A stretch of 64,000 bases of DNA. Origin: Gautieria morchelliformis (Eukaryota; Basidiomycota; Agaricomycetes; Gomphales; Gomphaceae). Of this stretch, positions 10,017 to 20,309 are shown piece after piece (the first letter of the stretch is position 1; every line of letters begins with the position of its first letter). The notes beneath the pieces were generated by a model, which had not been told where the DNA came from, did no database searches, and saw only the letters and a program-made list of their open reading frames with translations. Location: NCBI GenBank assembly GCA_015179125.1, contig WHVA01000197.1, positions 62,001 to 126,000 of the forward strand, written 5' to 3'. Position numbers and translations under genes: made by a program.

Positions 10017-12270
10017 CGGAGACACTTCTGAGAAGCTGTTGGGTGTTGAGAAGCTTGCTACTGATGGAAGTAATTGGCCATTGTGGCGAGCCACTCTCAT
10101 CAGCTATTTTGAGTCCAAAAATCTGCTCAAGCATGTAGAAGGGAGAGTCACTCGACCTCCTGATCCTCCAGTCATGCCCCCAGGCCATATTCTAACAGAA
10201 GCTGAGGAAACTCAGATGGATAAGGCCGAGGAGAAGCTGGAGAGATACCTTGCTAGAGAAGGACAAGCCAAGACCCAAATCATCGTCTCAGTGTCAGAGT
10301 CATTAGCCCTGATGCTACAGAAGCAGAAGACAGCAAAAGAGACTTGGGATGCACTGGTCAATGAAATGACCAAAAAGCCCAAGATGGTCCTCACCAGCCT
10401 GCAGAGACAACTCCGCAGTATGAGATGTCCTGAGGATGGAGATTTGAGAGATCACTTGGACAAGGCCCAAGACCTATATGCTCGTCTTAATGAGATGGGA
10501 GCTAGAGTTTCTGAAGAAGAATTCATGGACATAATCCTTGCGTCACTTCCACCATCCTATGAGGCAGTCATGAATGCCCTTACAACTTCGCTTGAAGAAT
10601 GCGGGATGCCATTGGTCCCTGATAATATTATTAGGGTACTAAAGGCTCAGTATGACAGGAAGAAAACACTCCCGCAAGAAGAGCAGGTGTTTATTGGTTC
10701 ATCTACTAAGAAGGACCAGAAGGGGCAGAAGGCGCATGTATGCACCAACTGCAAAAAGCCTGGACATTCCATCGAAAATTGCTGGGCTAAAGGAGGTGGT
10801 AAAGAAGGTCAAGGACCACGTCAGAAGAAGAAAGCCAAAGGCAAGAAGAAGAAGAAGGGTAAAGCAAAAGCGAATGTTGCCGAAGAAGAGTCTACTTCTG
10901 AGGAAAGTGGTGATGGGCATCTTGCCTTCACCAATTTCGACGAGTGCTCTAATTTCAATTTGAGCACATCCTCAGGAGTTATAGTCATACTCGACACCGG
11001 AACGACATCGCATATGACTCCTCACAAAAATTTATTGAGGAACTACTGTCAATTCTCACAGCCGAGGACTATCCGAGCAGCCAACAAAGGTACCTTTGAT
11101 GCCTTCGGCTCAGGACTGCTCGTATTATCCAATAAGGTTGGAGATAGAACAGTAGAAGTCACGTTGCAAGATACATACTATGCACCCAAAATTGCTGCTA
11201 CCCTCGTCTCGATCGGTCGGTGCGATGATGCTGGCTACGACATTCGACTCGGTGGCCAGAAATGCACAATATCTAATGCTGCTGGAAAAGTATTGATGCA
11301 AGCACCGAAAGTCAATGGCTTATATCGACTAGACCTCCAGTCACCAAGTGCTCAAGCCCATATGTGTTTATCTGCCATGGAAATTCATCAAAAGATGGGG
11401 CACATCTCGCAGAAGTCCCTACAACATCTATTAAATCATGGCATGATATTGGGCATTGAACTGAGCTCCACAGGCGATAGAATTGTCTGTGATGCGTGTA
11501 TTCAGGCCAAGATTGCGCGCAAACCTCTTCCTCGAGAACCCAGAGACCGAACATCAAAATTCGGTGACAGAATTTATTCTGATGTCTGGGGACCTGCAAG
11601 ACACCTCACGATCGATAAGAAGTCATATTATGTCTCCTTTATCGATGACTACTCAAGAGAATCGGTGATCTATCTCATGGCGAACAAATCAGAAGCATTC
11701 TCAAAGTACAAGCTCTACGAGGCTTTAATGCTTCGACAGAGAAATGTGCACATCAAGGCACTTGTTTCTGATCGAGGGGGCGAGTATACGAGCTCTGAAT
11801 TCGAACAGCATCTAGCCAAACAAGGCACGAAGCATCAGTTGACGGTACACGACACACCAGAGTCCAATGGTGTTGCGGAGCGCCTGAACCGAACCCTCAC
11901 TGAGAGAACTCGTGCCATGCTGCTAGAATCAGGCCTTCCTAAGATATTATGGGGCTATGCGATACAGCATGCCAATTATCTTAGGAACAGGACGCATACA
12001 AGAGCTCTACCAGATAAAACGCCCTACGAGATGATTCACCATGAAAAACCGAATCTCAAAGACATTCATGCGTGGGGAACTGAAATTTACGTTAAAATCA
12101 CTCAGGGAGATAAATTGGCAGCTCGTGCCAAGAGAGCTCGGTGGATAGGAATTTCTGCGCAGAGCCATGGTCATTATGTTTATTGGCCTGACTCGCACAA
12201 AGTTTCTGTCGAGCGGAACATTGTCTTTGATTCAGAAATGAAGAAGGGAAAGGTCCCAATCATTTCTATT
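10009..12270 (+). pseudogene. Copia gag-pol, N-terminal part (gag, protease, integrase)
   Basis: The frame starts at the ATG in the primer site; no other in-frame ATG lies upstream before a stop at 9958. Gag begins with the LATDGSNWPLWRATLISYF region typical of copia gag. A CCHC knuckle (CTNCKKPGHSIENC) and a Lys-rich tail follow. The protease has VILDTGTTSHM. Integrase starts with a GAG-pre region (HQKMGH, CDACIQAK) and has D-D-E residues in IYSDVWGP, SDRGGEYTS and PESNGVAERLNRT. The frame is interrupted after codon 754 by the KDZ transposon at 12271 and resumes at 20310 in the same frame. Disrupted, but no other lesion is seen. Confidence 0.93.
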
Positions 12271-12567
12271 CACCTGTGGCTCCCGCCTTATGATATCACT
12301 TTAGCCGGTCCGACCTAGCCGGTCTACCGGGTTAGTTAGATAGGATTAGTAGCAAATCCCTGTACTGCCGTTAATACCTACAGTATTTCCCCGGGATAAA
12401 AAAAGACCAGAAGCGAGTGACTGGTTGCTGCGTGACCGACCTAGCCCCACAGCTCCTTTGTTGGTCATCTCGCGTCATCATCCACACCGGCGCCTCGCTC
12501 CTCATCACGTGCTGCAACACGCGCAACACGCGTGGTCACCGTCGCCAACAGTGACCACGGTTCCTTC
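12271..12567 (+). repeat. KDZ left terminal inverted repeat
   Basis: About 297 bp matching the reverse complement of 19994-20301. It includes the palindromic-looking AGCCGGTCCGACCTAGCCGG block and ends at ACCACGGTTCCTTC. Confidence 0.93.
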
Positions 12568-12693
12568 CCTCAAAGTTCTTTGTTTCCTCTTCTTCTTTTT
12601 TGCTTCTTCCATGCTATCAATGTCTAGTGTAGATGAATGTTGAAATTAGGAATCATATCCAGAAATATACAGAATTACTGTAAATTTCTGTAA

Positions 12694-14059
12694 CTAATCT
12701 TCATCCGAAGAACAAGATTCATCATCTGAGCCATTCTTCTTCTTCTCGTAAGAGCCCCTCTTCTTGCCTTTGTCTGACCGTTCCTTCCGTGGTCCCTTCT
12801 TTATCCCACCACTAGCTGCAATCTCTGCCTGGCGTTTCTTGAACTCATCATCGCAAAGTTTCCGCCATTGACATCTTCCTTCCTCAAGAGCATGCAGAAT
12901 GGGCTCCAGCCCTCTATAACCCAGCTTTGAGGGGTCGAAGACTGAACTCGGCCACCCATCTATTACGACCCTATACTCATCAACAATATCTTGTTCGAAG
13001 TTCTTCCAACTCATGTCTAACGTGCCATTTCCTGTAATCTCACCTATAGTTTCCAATTAACAAAGAGTTATCGTTCTCAGGTTGGTTCACTTACGAAGTC
13101 CACGTGTAACCAGCCCTCGCACACGGCGACGTGTCATAACTGCCTTGTCGTTGCTGTTCATAGCTACCCCTGGTTGACAAAGTAGGAGCCATATTCCCTC
13201 GAAGACATGAGACTTACCTTTGAGTCTGAAGAGTGCAAATGACTCATATTTCAGACAAAACTCATTTATATCCCAGCCTAATACAATCTCGATGAAATCC
13301 TTTGAGATTGCGTCAGCCGCAAACAGTGGCTCATTGAGGTGGTGAGGTGATGTGCGAACTGTCACACAAAGTGACGATGTCTTGCATGACTGTCCCAATG
13401 CCTTCAACTATTGAGATACACCATCAGCATTGGGAACAAAGACAGAATAGGCAATTGTACTCACATTCTCCTCGATGCCTTTGTGCACCTGGCGAACACT
13501 GGCCATCTGTGCCAGTGGCTTTGCGCGTATACCTTTCTTAACAAGGGCACGCTTAGCCTCCACTGATCTAATCATCTTTGCCATGTCTTCTTTTGGTATG
13601 TCTCGCCAGTCGCCGTGCTCCTTGGCGATTTGATTTAATGCAATAGTGTTTGCCTTCTCACCGGGTGGTAGATCTGTAATCTGTGGTTAGTCCATTGACA
13701 TATTACTTGATATACAATGATTTCTTACCAGCATTGACATCCAAGCTTATTGCATGCTTCAATGCATTGTAGGGGCTGACTTTGCGCCTGGTTGCGCCAT
13801 ACTTGCCCACACGAAGGATAGCTTCTTTCATCCACTTGACTGTCTTGCCATGTTTCTTCGCTAATTCTTCAGCCAGTGCATCTTGACTTCGCCAATGGTT
13901 CTGTAAGTCCTCCCAAAGGTGACTTCGCTTGGATTCTGCGACTTGAGCATTCTCTCGTCGTTTTTCACGTGAAATGGTGGCAGTTCGGGCACGTGCAGGT
14001 GGATTATAGACCTTCTGGGCATGAGTGATATATGGGAGGGCTGAGAGACCCACGGGCAT
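12694..14059 (-). CDS. KDZ-borne gene of unknown function, 5 exons, 384 aa
   Basis: Exons on the minus strand: 14059-13729, 13673-13465, 13407-13218, 13169-13095, 13043-12694. The four introns (48-57 nt) all have GT-AG ends, all phases match and the sum is 385 codons with the stop. The N-terminal part is basic (TISREKRRENAQVAESKR, then HGKTVKWMKEAILRVGK), suggesting DNA or chromatin contact. The C-terminal part has WKNFEQDIVDEYRVVIDGWP and a WRKLCDDEF segment followed by a Lys-rich then acidic tail (DDESCSSDED). I have the impression that similar WP-motif proteins are common in agaricomycete genomes, but I cannot name a family. No HxD motif of a TET/JBP dioxygenase is visible. Its position inside the TIRs makes it a cargo or accessory gene of the transposon. 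Confidence 0.72.
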
Positions 14060-14285
14060 TATGGAGGGGCGTATGGGTTGGGATAAGCACTGTATAGCAC
14101 CTGGTGTGTTATGTAATTAACTAATGTAAGTATACACCTGCGTCTATGACACAGCATGTCATGTGAGACTCATGGTTGCGTGTGTGTCATGTGTTTATTG
14201 TAAATGGCACATGCCAGAACGTGTTTTCTTAGAAAATACTTAGCTAAGTCAGTGTGTAACTTGTGACAACTAGCTACTTGTCATG

Positions 14286-14700
14286 TCAAGAAAAAGCAGA
14301 GGGATAATCAGAGGAGCTATCATGTGGAGGATGTAGAGTGACTGTGGTTGTCAAACCGAACGGGACCGTACCATCAGATGACAGTGAAGACACAGATGAA
14401 GAGAGTGACAATGTCGACATCAGATGTGAGGGTGAAGATACAGCCGTAGATCGCTCAGAGACAGTGCTAGTGTTATCAGGAGATAGTGGTGTAGATGTGT
14501 ATACCCTGGACCTTTTCTTAGGTGACTCCGGAATATGTGCCGAGGGAACATGGGTAGGGGAGTGGGAAATATTCCGAAGTGGGGGGAAGACCAGAGGTGT
14601 GGTGGCTGTATTGGAAGTGAGGGGAGGCATCGAAGGTAGAGGTGAGGCCCCCTGGCGTCGTACAGGCTGTGGGTGCTAGAAAACCAGAAGACCACCAAAT
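14286..14700 (-). other. Ser/Thr/Pro-rich open stretch, possible 3' exon of the next gene
   Basis: The minus strand is open from a possible acceptor (TTTTCTAG, near 14682) to a stop at 14286. It reads as low-complexity Ser/Thr/Pro text with one basic patch (PKKRSRVY). A splice from 14756 (GTATGA donor) would join it in phase to the gene at 15376-14751, adding about 130 residues. The donor is not canonical, so this is only a possibility. Confidence 0.35.
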
Positions 14701-14750
14701 CCGTCAGCGAGCAGCTTGCTGAATCAAGAAGAAACTAGAAGAAACTTACA

Positions 14751-15376
14751 TCATACGAGTAGTGTAATTATCGCAGCAACGCTTGTGGCAACTGAGAAAG
14801 ATGTGATCAAGGAGGGACATGAGAATATAATATTAGCACGTTCTCCAAAAGTTGAAATATGATCGAGGCTCTGCTCCGCTACTTCTAAGGCCAATTGTCG
14901 CAACAACTCCTGCACCCTTGCATTGTTCTTCCAGATGCGTGGAACCGACCAGTGAAGGGACTTGTCAGCAACTGCCTCGGCACTAAGCTCATGATGTTGA
15001 GACCACTCAGGTTCTACCTCAAAAACAATGCAAATTGTGTCCTCATAGCGTTGCTTATAAGTAGCCTAATGACATCAGTGAATGGAATCATAAGGGACAA
15101 AGTTAGATGACTTACAAGGTCCTGCATGAGCCTGCGTGTTTCACGCCGGATGGAATGGCGCGTGGCAGTATGATACACGAATGCAGGATGAACTTTGTTG
15201 GGATGATCACTGGCATCTTGGTTATCGGTTGACATTCCACGGAAGGCATTTAAGATTTGGTGGGTGTCGTGTGGTTCAAGGGGGTGCTGGTCAGGGATAT
15301 TCGAGACCACGGGGATTCGACGGTCCTTCCACTCTTTCTGAGGATTGAGGGGTTTGCTAGGGGATACTGGAGGCAT
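14751..15376 (-). CDS. KDZ-borne small gene of unknown function, 2 exons
   Basis: Exon 1 (15376-15116) and exon 2 (15053-14751) join over a 62-nt intron with GTAAGT and ATAAG ends, in phase 0, giving 187 aa. Readable segments include HPNKVHPAFVYHTATRH, ICIVFEVEPEWSQHHEL and WKNNARVQELLRQLALEV. The last ~25 residues are hydrophobic (SFSVATSVAAIITLL) and could be a membrane anchor, unless the gene is spliced on to 14682 before its stop. I do not recognise the family. The start is the first ATG after an intergenic palindrome (15417-15524), which is thus next to the promoter. Confidence 0.58.
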
Positions 15377-15416
15377 AATAGAGAAGAACTATGGTGGCAG
15401 AAGATGCGCAACACTG

Positions 15417-15524
15417 TTTGAGGCTGGGAGGACGTTGCAGCAAGTGACAAGTATACAACAATGTGTGATGTCACATGTGACCTCACACATTGTTGCGTGG
15501 CTGCTGGCAAGTGCCGACAGCCTC
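15417..15524. repeat. Imperfect long palindrome upstream of the small KDZ gene
   Basis: Outer arms GTTTGAGGCTG and CAGCCTCAAAC enclose a nearly perfect inner palindrome: CAACAATGTGTGA ... TCACACATTGTTG around GTCACATGTGAC. The whole can fold as one cruciform or hairpin of about 108 nt. Confidence 0.8.
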
Positions 15525-15824
15525 AAACCTCAAATAGTATCCATGTTTGCTCACAATCCCATTGTGAGAATCATACTGAAATTTTACAATATTTTTGTGG
15601 TTCTAAATTGATAGGCAATGAATACTATCATCAAGAAAATAAGTGAATAAGTGTGCTGTGTATGTTTTCAGGTTCCACTGCAGGCATATAAAAGTTTTCT
15701 TGTCTGAAAAACTTTTGAAAAAAACTGTAAAGATTTTCAAAATATTTTTAGTGCTTTTTAAATAAAAAAAGTATAATAAAATTTAGTGTTTGTTATATGA
15801 AAGACTCTAATGAAATTTTGTGTT

Positions 15825-16005
15825 TTTATTAGAATTTGTTGAGCAAGAAATTGTAAAAAAATTCAAAGTTTTTTTCAGGGTTTTTTATGGGTTTCTTTGT
15901 GTTTTCACAATAAAAAGACATAAAAAACCCTGCAAAAAACTTTAAACTTTTTTACAATTTTCTTGCTCAACAAATTCTAACAAAAACACAAAATTTTGTT
16001 AAAGT
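15825..16005. repeat. AT-rich foldback (MITE-like) in the KDZ element
   Basis: Two arms of about 80 bp are inverted copies: AATTTTGTGTTTTTATTAG to CAGGGTTTTTTATG, and CATAAAAAACCCTGC to ACAAAAACACAAAATTTT, with a loop of about 30 bp. One arm-like copy without its partner occurs at about 905-1000, outside the KDZ element, so this is a dispersed repeat. Confidence 0.8.
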
Positions 16006-16629
16006 TTTTTTACATCTACCCCAAGCATCCCGAATCCTGACATGCATACATACACTACCCAAGTCATCGAGTCTCCCACCGAGCCTGAGCCAAGATCACA
16101 CCCGAGTCCCCCACACATACACATGATGAGTCGAGTCAAGGAACACAAGTCATGCGCACATGAGCAGCTATAAACCTGGGTGCATCGAGTGGTGACCCAC
16201 CGATCCCCTCTCACGACATCTGCCCTCTGACACACACATGCCGCATCCATCATTCCTATATGACAATACCCACCTCTATGCCTCATTCATTGCGACATAC
16301 AATTTGAGCATGCAACCTCTCACCTTGAGATTGAATCAAGTCTGGCAAGTCACAGCATGGGTATTCGATGCTGGCAGCATATATGCAGCTGCTGCACATA
16401 TGACTTATGTCTCCTGTCATGTAATCGACTGCGTCCAGACCCCTACCCACAATGAGATAAATACCACATCACGTACGAGTGAAATACAAAGAATTTTGAC
16501 ATCTGTACCACTTCAAGTACTTTAAGTCGATCATCCTTTGAGTCTCTTCCTTTCTTGCGTCTTCATTGGAATTGGCATTCAGTCACAAGAAATTTGCACG
16601 TATCATTCAGATGCAGTATTGATAGATGT
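16006..16629. other. KDZ internal non-coding stretch
   Basis: Lies between the foldback and the stop codon of the transposase. C/A-rich text without a supported gene; it would be the 3' untranslated region of the transposase. Confidence 0.4.
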
Positions 16630-19600
16630 CTAGTCATGAGTGAATGCCTCAACAGTACTCTCCATAGCCTCTGCTGTCTCATCTTCGTCTACCGAGTCAT
16701 CACTCTCACTCCCCTCCCTCTCCTGGCCAACCACCTCCATAGCATCATCAAGTGCAAGACTTGATGCATTTGCCGCCTTGCTGTCCCTGATACCAGTGCC
16801 CCACTGTCCTCGATATCCTGGTAAGTTCTGTAGCTTCCTCAAAATGCGCCGGTGCTCGTTATTGACAACCTGCCGTTCCCTTTGTAAATGCCCAACCTGG
16901 TGCGCCAGTAGCCTATCCTTTGATTGTAGCTTGAGGCTCACATGTACCATCAACTCTGTCTCATCATGGATGGCAGTCAGAAGTCGGCAAGCCTCAACCT
17001 CAACTCGGAGTTTCTCCTCCTTTGAACGGCAAATTTTGAAGTAAGTAGCTGCTGCTAGTCGTTCGGCTGGTCGTGCCCAAGGGTGCTCTCGCACATCTTG
17101 TCTGGCATCACGTAACAGGTCAAATTCGGCCAAATAGACATAATCCAGGACTGTTTTGGGATCAAGAGGAGGGCGAGGTGGAGACAAGCACCCTGCAGCC
17201 TGATTATAACGGTCGATTGCCATACGTATGGCCTGTGAACGCGCTCTCAGGGCCTTGGCGATGTGTGTTCGTAGCTTGTAACCTGTCCCAGATTGATTGA
17301 GTTTCGTTAATTCAAACAGACGGGCCACAACTAGACCCTCAAGGACATCAACCCTACGCTGATACGTTCGGATGTTCAGGTAGCATTCGGTTTCTTGCCA
17401 TTCAACGCTATTTGGGGTCCAGGTCTCAGCAATGTTGAGTTTCTGCTCGAGCTGCATGAGGGTGGTGCGCAGGGTAACGAGGATTTCAAGTGCCTGGCGA
17501 CGCCCAGTTTCCATATGACGTGTCAGTCGTTCAGCCCGGCCATAATAGCTTGGCAGCCCCAGTTCTTCAGCTGATGTGGTCAGCCAAACATCACAGACCT
17601 GAGAGAATTTCTGCCTGAAGCTGGTGGTGAGTTCTATAACCATATGAAAGAAGAAATGAAGATTAACTTACTCAGCATCTCGAAGCCTTATCAATGTGCG
17701 CAAATACTCAAGCTTAAGGATATCCCGCTCAGGTTCCTTCTTGAGAGACTGTAGGTATACCTTTTCGGCCAAACGCCACTCTTCAAAGCAAGTATCAGAT
17801 TCGATATTGAGGGCCTGTTTGGCAGCCGCGAGTTGATCAGAGAGCATAGACAAATTATTATTTGCTTGACAATAGTTGTTATAGAGAAATCGACCTAGAG
17901 ATGTTTAGCCTTTCGGATACGTATGAAATCCATGTGACTTACTGAGGGCTTCATATTTATCCTTATCCCACCGCTGGAAATGGAGTGTAAGAATCTGCTG
18001 CCGGTGGAACCGTGAGGCATAACGTGTGCGACGACCTGTCCCATTGGAATCTGCAAATGCACGTTCGCATCCTTCGTATTCTTCAAGCCCACTGCCTTCG
18101 ATATACAAGGGATGCCAGTCTAACTGGCATAGGCGGCAATGGGCATGTCCGTGGAAGGACCCAACACAGAATCTTGTATGATTCTGACAAACTTTCTCTC
18201 CCAATAGCGAACTCCTGTTAGCTGTACCTGAAAAGCTACAGCCAATATCATACCCACACATTATGTTGGGTCCAAAAACATCAATCAGTTTATTGATGAC
18301 AGCAAGCGGGTATTTGGCCCTGATTATAAGTGAGTATATGTGAACAGTAGACGTAAACAATCACTCACAGTTCTCCGCTGCGAATCATATCACACATAAC
18401 CAGTGTCGTGCCATGCCGGCACAGGGCTAGAAACAGACCTGTTTCTAAGTATATTCCCCACATTTTTTTCACCATCTCATCAGATAAGTTTCGCCATCTC
18501 TCGGAGCAAGGTGTGGGTTCATCTGGGCCATCAATGGGTAGCCCTTCGGTGGCTGTTATATCCAGTGGCGCCTAGAACAACTGTTAAATCACTAAATGGA
18601 TATTTGCTATTTCCCCTCACTGGTTCATCTCTTGAAGGTTTTGCTTTTACTTCCTTCGCAAAAACATTGACCTCCTCAGCGGTAATGTAATAGTCACCTG
18701 GTACCCGATGATCATCATGTTGTTCATGGTTGATGGATGAAACAACACTGCCGCCTTCATCAACATCACGACGCACACGGTCCACCCGTTTCTGCGTATT
18801 ATTACCATCCATGGTGATTTGCATTGAGATCTTCAGTGGCGGCTCATCTTGAAGCTTGTACGTACATGCTGGACATGCATTTCGCAATCTCCAGTCTGGC
18901 CCATCGCGTCCCAGAGCAGTGGCAACCCGACATTGAACTTCCGTGCAAATGCGAACATATACGTCATATGCATCAGACCACTGGTTTCTTATTGAGGGCC
19001 GGTATAATATCTAGACATAAACAGCAGTCAGCAAGGTTCCAGAAATTTAATTCAACTTACACAGTGTAGCTCACAGACCGACTTGACAAAGGCTTGCACA
19101 CTGAGTGATGGACAACGGGTGTTCAGGACCTTGAAGTATTTCAAAAGATGAAAAGAGAATGCCGTTTGTGGGTGATCAGGGGAAGAGGCTAAATAACCAT
19201 GCCGTGCCAATGTGACACAGAAATCTTCATCAAAACCACGAGGAAGTGTGACGGTGATGCGAGCTGGAATGCATTCAGAGACATGAACACAAAAGATACC
19301 TCTTCATGACTTACCAAGGATATCGTGAACAGGAAGTGGGTGATACATTTCAGTTTCTTGTCCCAGATCAAAATGAGGTGCGCCATCAAGATCCCACTCC
19401 ATGAATCGCTGGACCAGGTCTGGAAGCCGTGCTTCCCATGCAAGGTTGCGCCTGTGCACACGATCAGAGCGGCTACGAGAGTCAAGGCGTCTGCAAAGTA
19501 ATGCCATTAGAGAGTGATCTTAAATCAGTGATATAACATACTTATAATTACCAGTCAGTTGATAGATCTCCTCAGTCAGGTCCTGCACCGCAGCGATGTC

Positions 19601-19954
19601 ACGCCCATCGTTCTCGTCCATCCATGCATCAACCTCATCATTCAACTCATTTAAATACTCAGACCCTCCACCCATGACCTCCCATTGCATGCTGGAGTCA
19701 TCAGCATGCAATCCACGCAATATCCGTTGATCGGATACAGATGAGTCTGAAGACAGTCAGGGTAGTGCAACATGTGATCATTTATCTCACTTACTTTGAT
19801 ATACTGCCCGCCGTCTGACCTGGGCATCTACATGCCGTCTAGCGAGCTTGAGGCCAGCAGTAGTTCCACGCGATGCTGATGTAGTTCCATCGACGTGATA
19901 GGTGGCTATGCTACCAGAGACCTTCCGGGATGTTTTTTTAGAGGCTTTTACCAT
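16630..19954 (-). CDS. KDZ transposase, 9 exons, 975 aa, apparently intact
   Basis: Exons (minus): 19954-19795, 19746-19542, 19490-19315, 19263-19061, 19010-18621, 18571-18369, 18319-17943, 17894-17672, 17620-16630. Introns are 48-51 nt with GT-AG ends, phases agree and the sum is 976 codons. Hallmarks in order: the N-terminal RRNLAWEARLPDLVQRF region; a Cys pair CPACTYKL (about residue 294); MDGNN (Asp about 316); MWGIYLETGLFLALCRHG (about 415); CGYDIGC (Asp about 470); HAHCRLCQ; and LEEYEGCER (Glu about 528-531). The three acidic residues are the likely catalytic triad of its RNase H-like fold. A coiled, Arg/Leu-rich C-terminal half (WQETECYLNIRTYQRRVD, ARSQAIRMAIDRYN) is usual for KDZ transposases. 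It should cut at the TIRs around it. No stop or frameshift was found. Confidence 0.93.
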
Positions 19955-19993
19955 AAGAGTAGCATGTAAGAGGCAAAAACGAAAAAAGGAGGA

Positions 19994-20301
19994 GAAGGAA
20001 CCGTGGTCACTGTTGGCGACGGTGACCACGCGTGTTGCGCGTGTTGCAGCACGTGATGAGGAGCGAGGCGCCGGTGTGGATGATGACGCGAGATGACCAA
20101 CAAAGGAGCTGTGGGGCTAGGTCCCTGGCCTTGTGGTCACGCAGCAACCAGTCACTCGCTTCTGGTCGTTTTTTATCCCGGGGAAATACTGTAGGTATTA
20201 ACGGCAGTACAGGGATTTGCTACTAATCCTATCTAACTAACCCGGTAGACCGGCTAGGTCGGACCGGCTAAAGTGATATCATAAGGCGGGAGCCACAGGT
20301 G
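19994..20301 (-). repeat. KDZ right terminal inverted repeat
   Basis: Inverted partner of 12271-12567, about 308 bp. It carries a short extra segment (ACAAGGCCAGG on the complementary strand) that the left TIR lacks. The transposase start lies just inside, so this TIR probably contains its promoter. Confidence 0.93.
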
Positions 20302-20309
20302 TTTCTATT

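Larger units (their letters stand above)
12271..20301 (-). mobile_element. KDZ (Kyakuja-Dileera-Zisupton) DNA transposon, 8,031 bp
   Basis: The element begins CACCTGTGGCTCCC and ends with its reverse complement. TIRs of about 300 bp (12271-12567, 19994-20301) are nearly identical apart from an indel of about 11 bp. TTTCTATT is duplicated on both sides (12263-12270, 20302-20309); an 8-bp duplication is what Zisupton-type KDZ elements make. All genes I can model lie on the minus strand: transposase (19954-16630), a 187-codon gene (15376-14751) and a 384-codon gene (14059-12694). Two foldback sequences sit between transposase and cargo. It lies inside a fully coding copia element, so the insertion is young. 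Confidence 0.95.

Noticed and set aside
14286-14700. Separate gene for the Ser/Thr/Pro-rich stretch in the KDZ element
   Set aside because: Low complexity and no independent start with support; listed as a possible exon only.
16640-17044. Plus-strand 134-codon Ser-rich frame
   Set aside because: Antisense of the KDZ transposase C-terminal exon.
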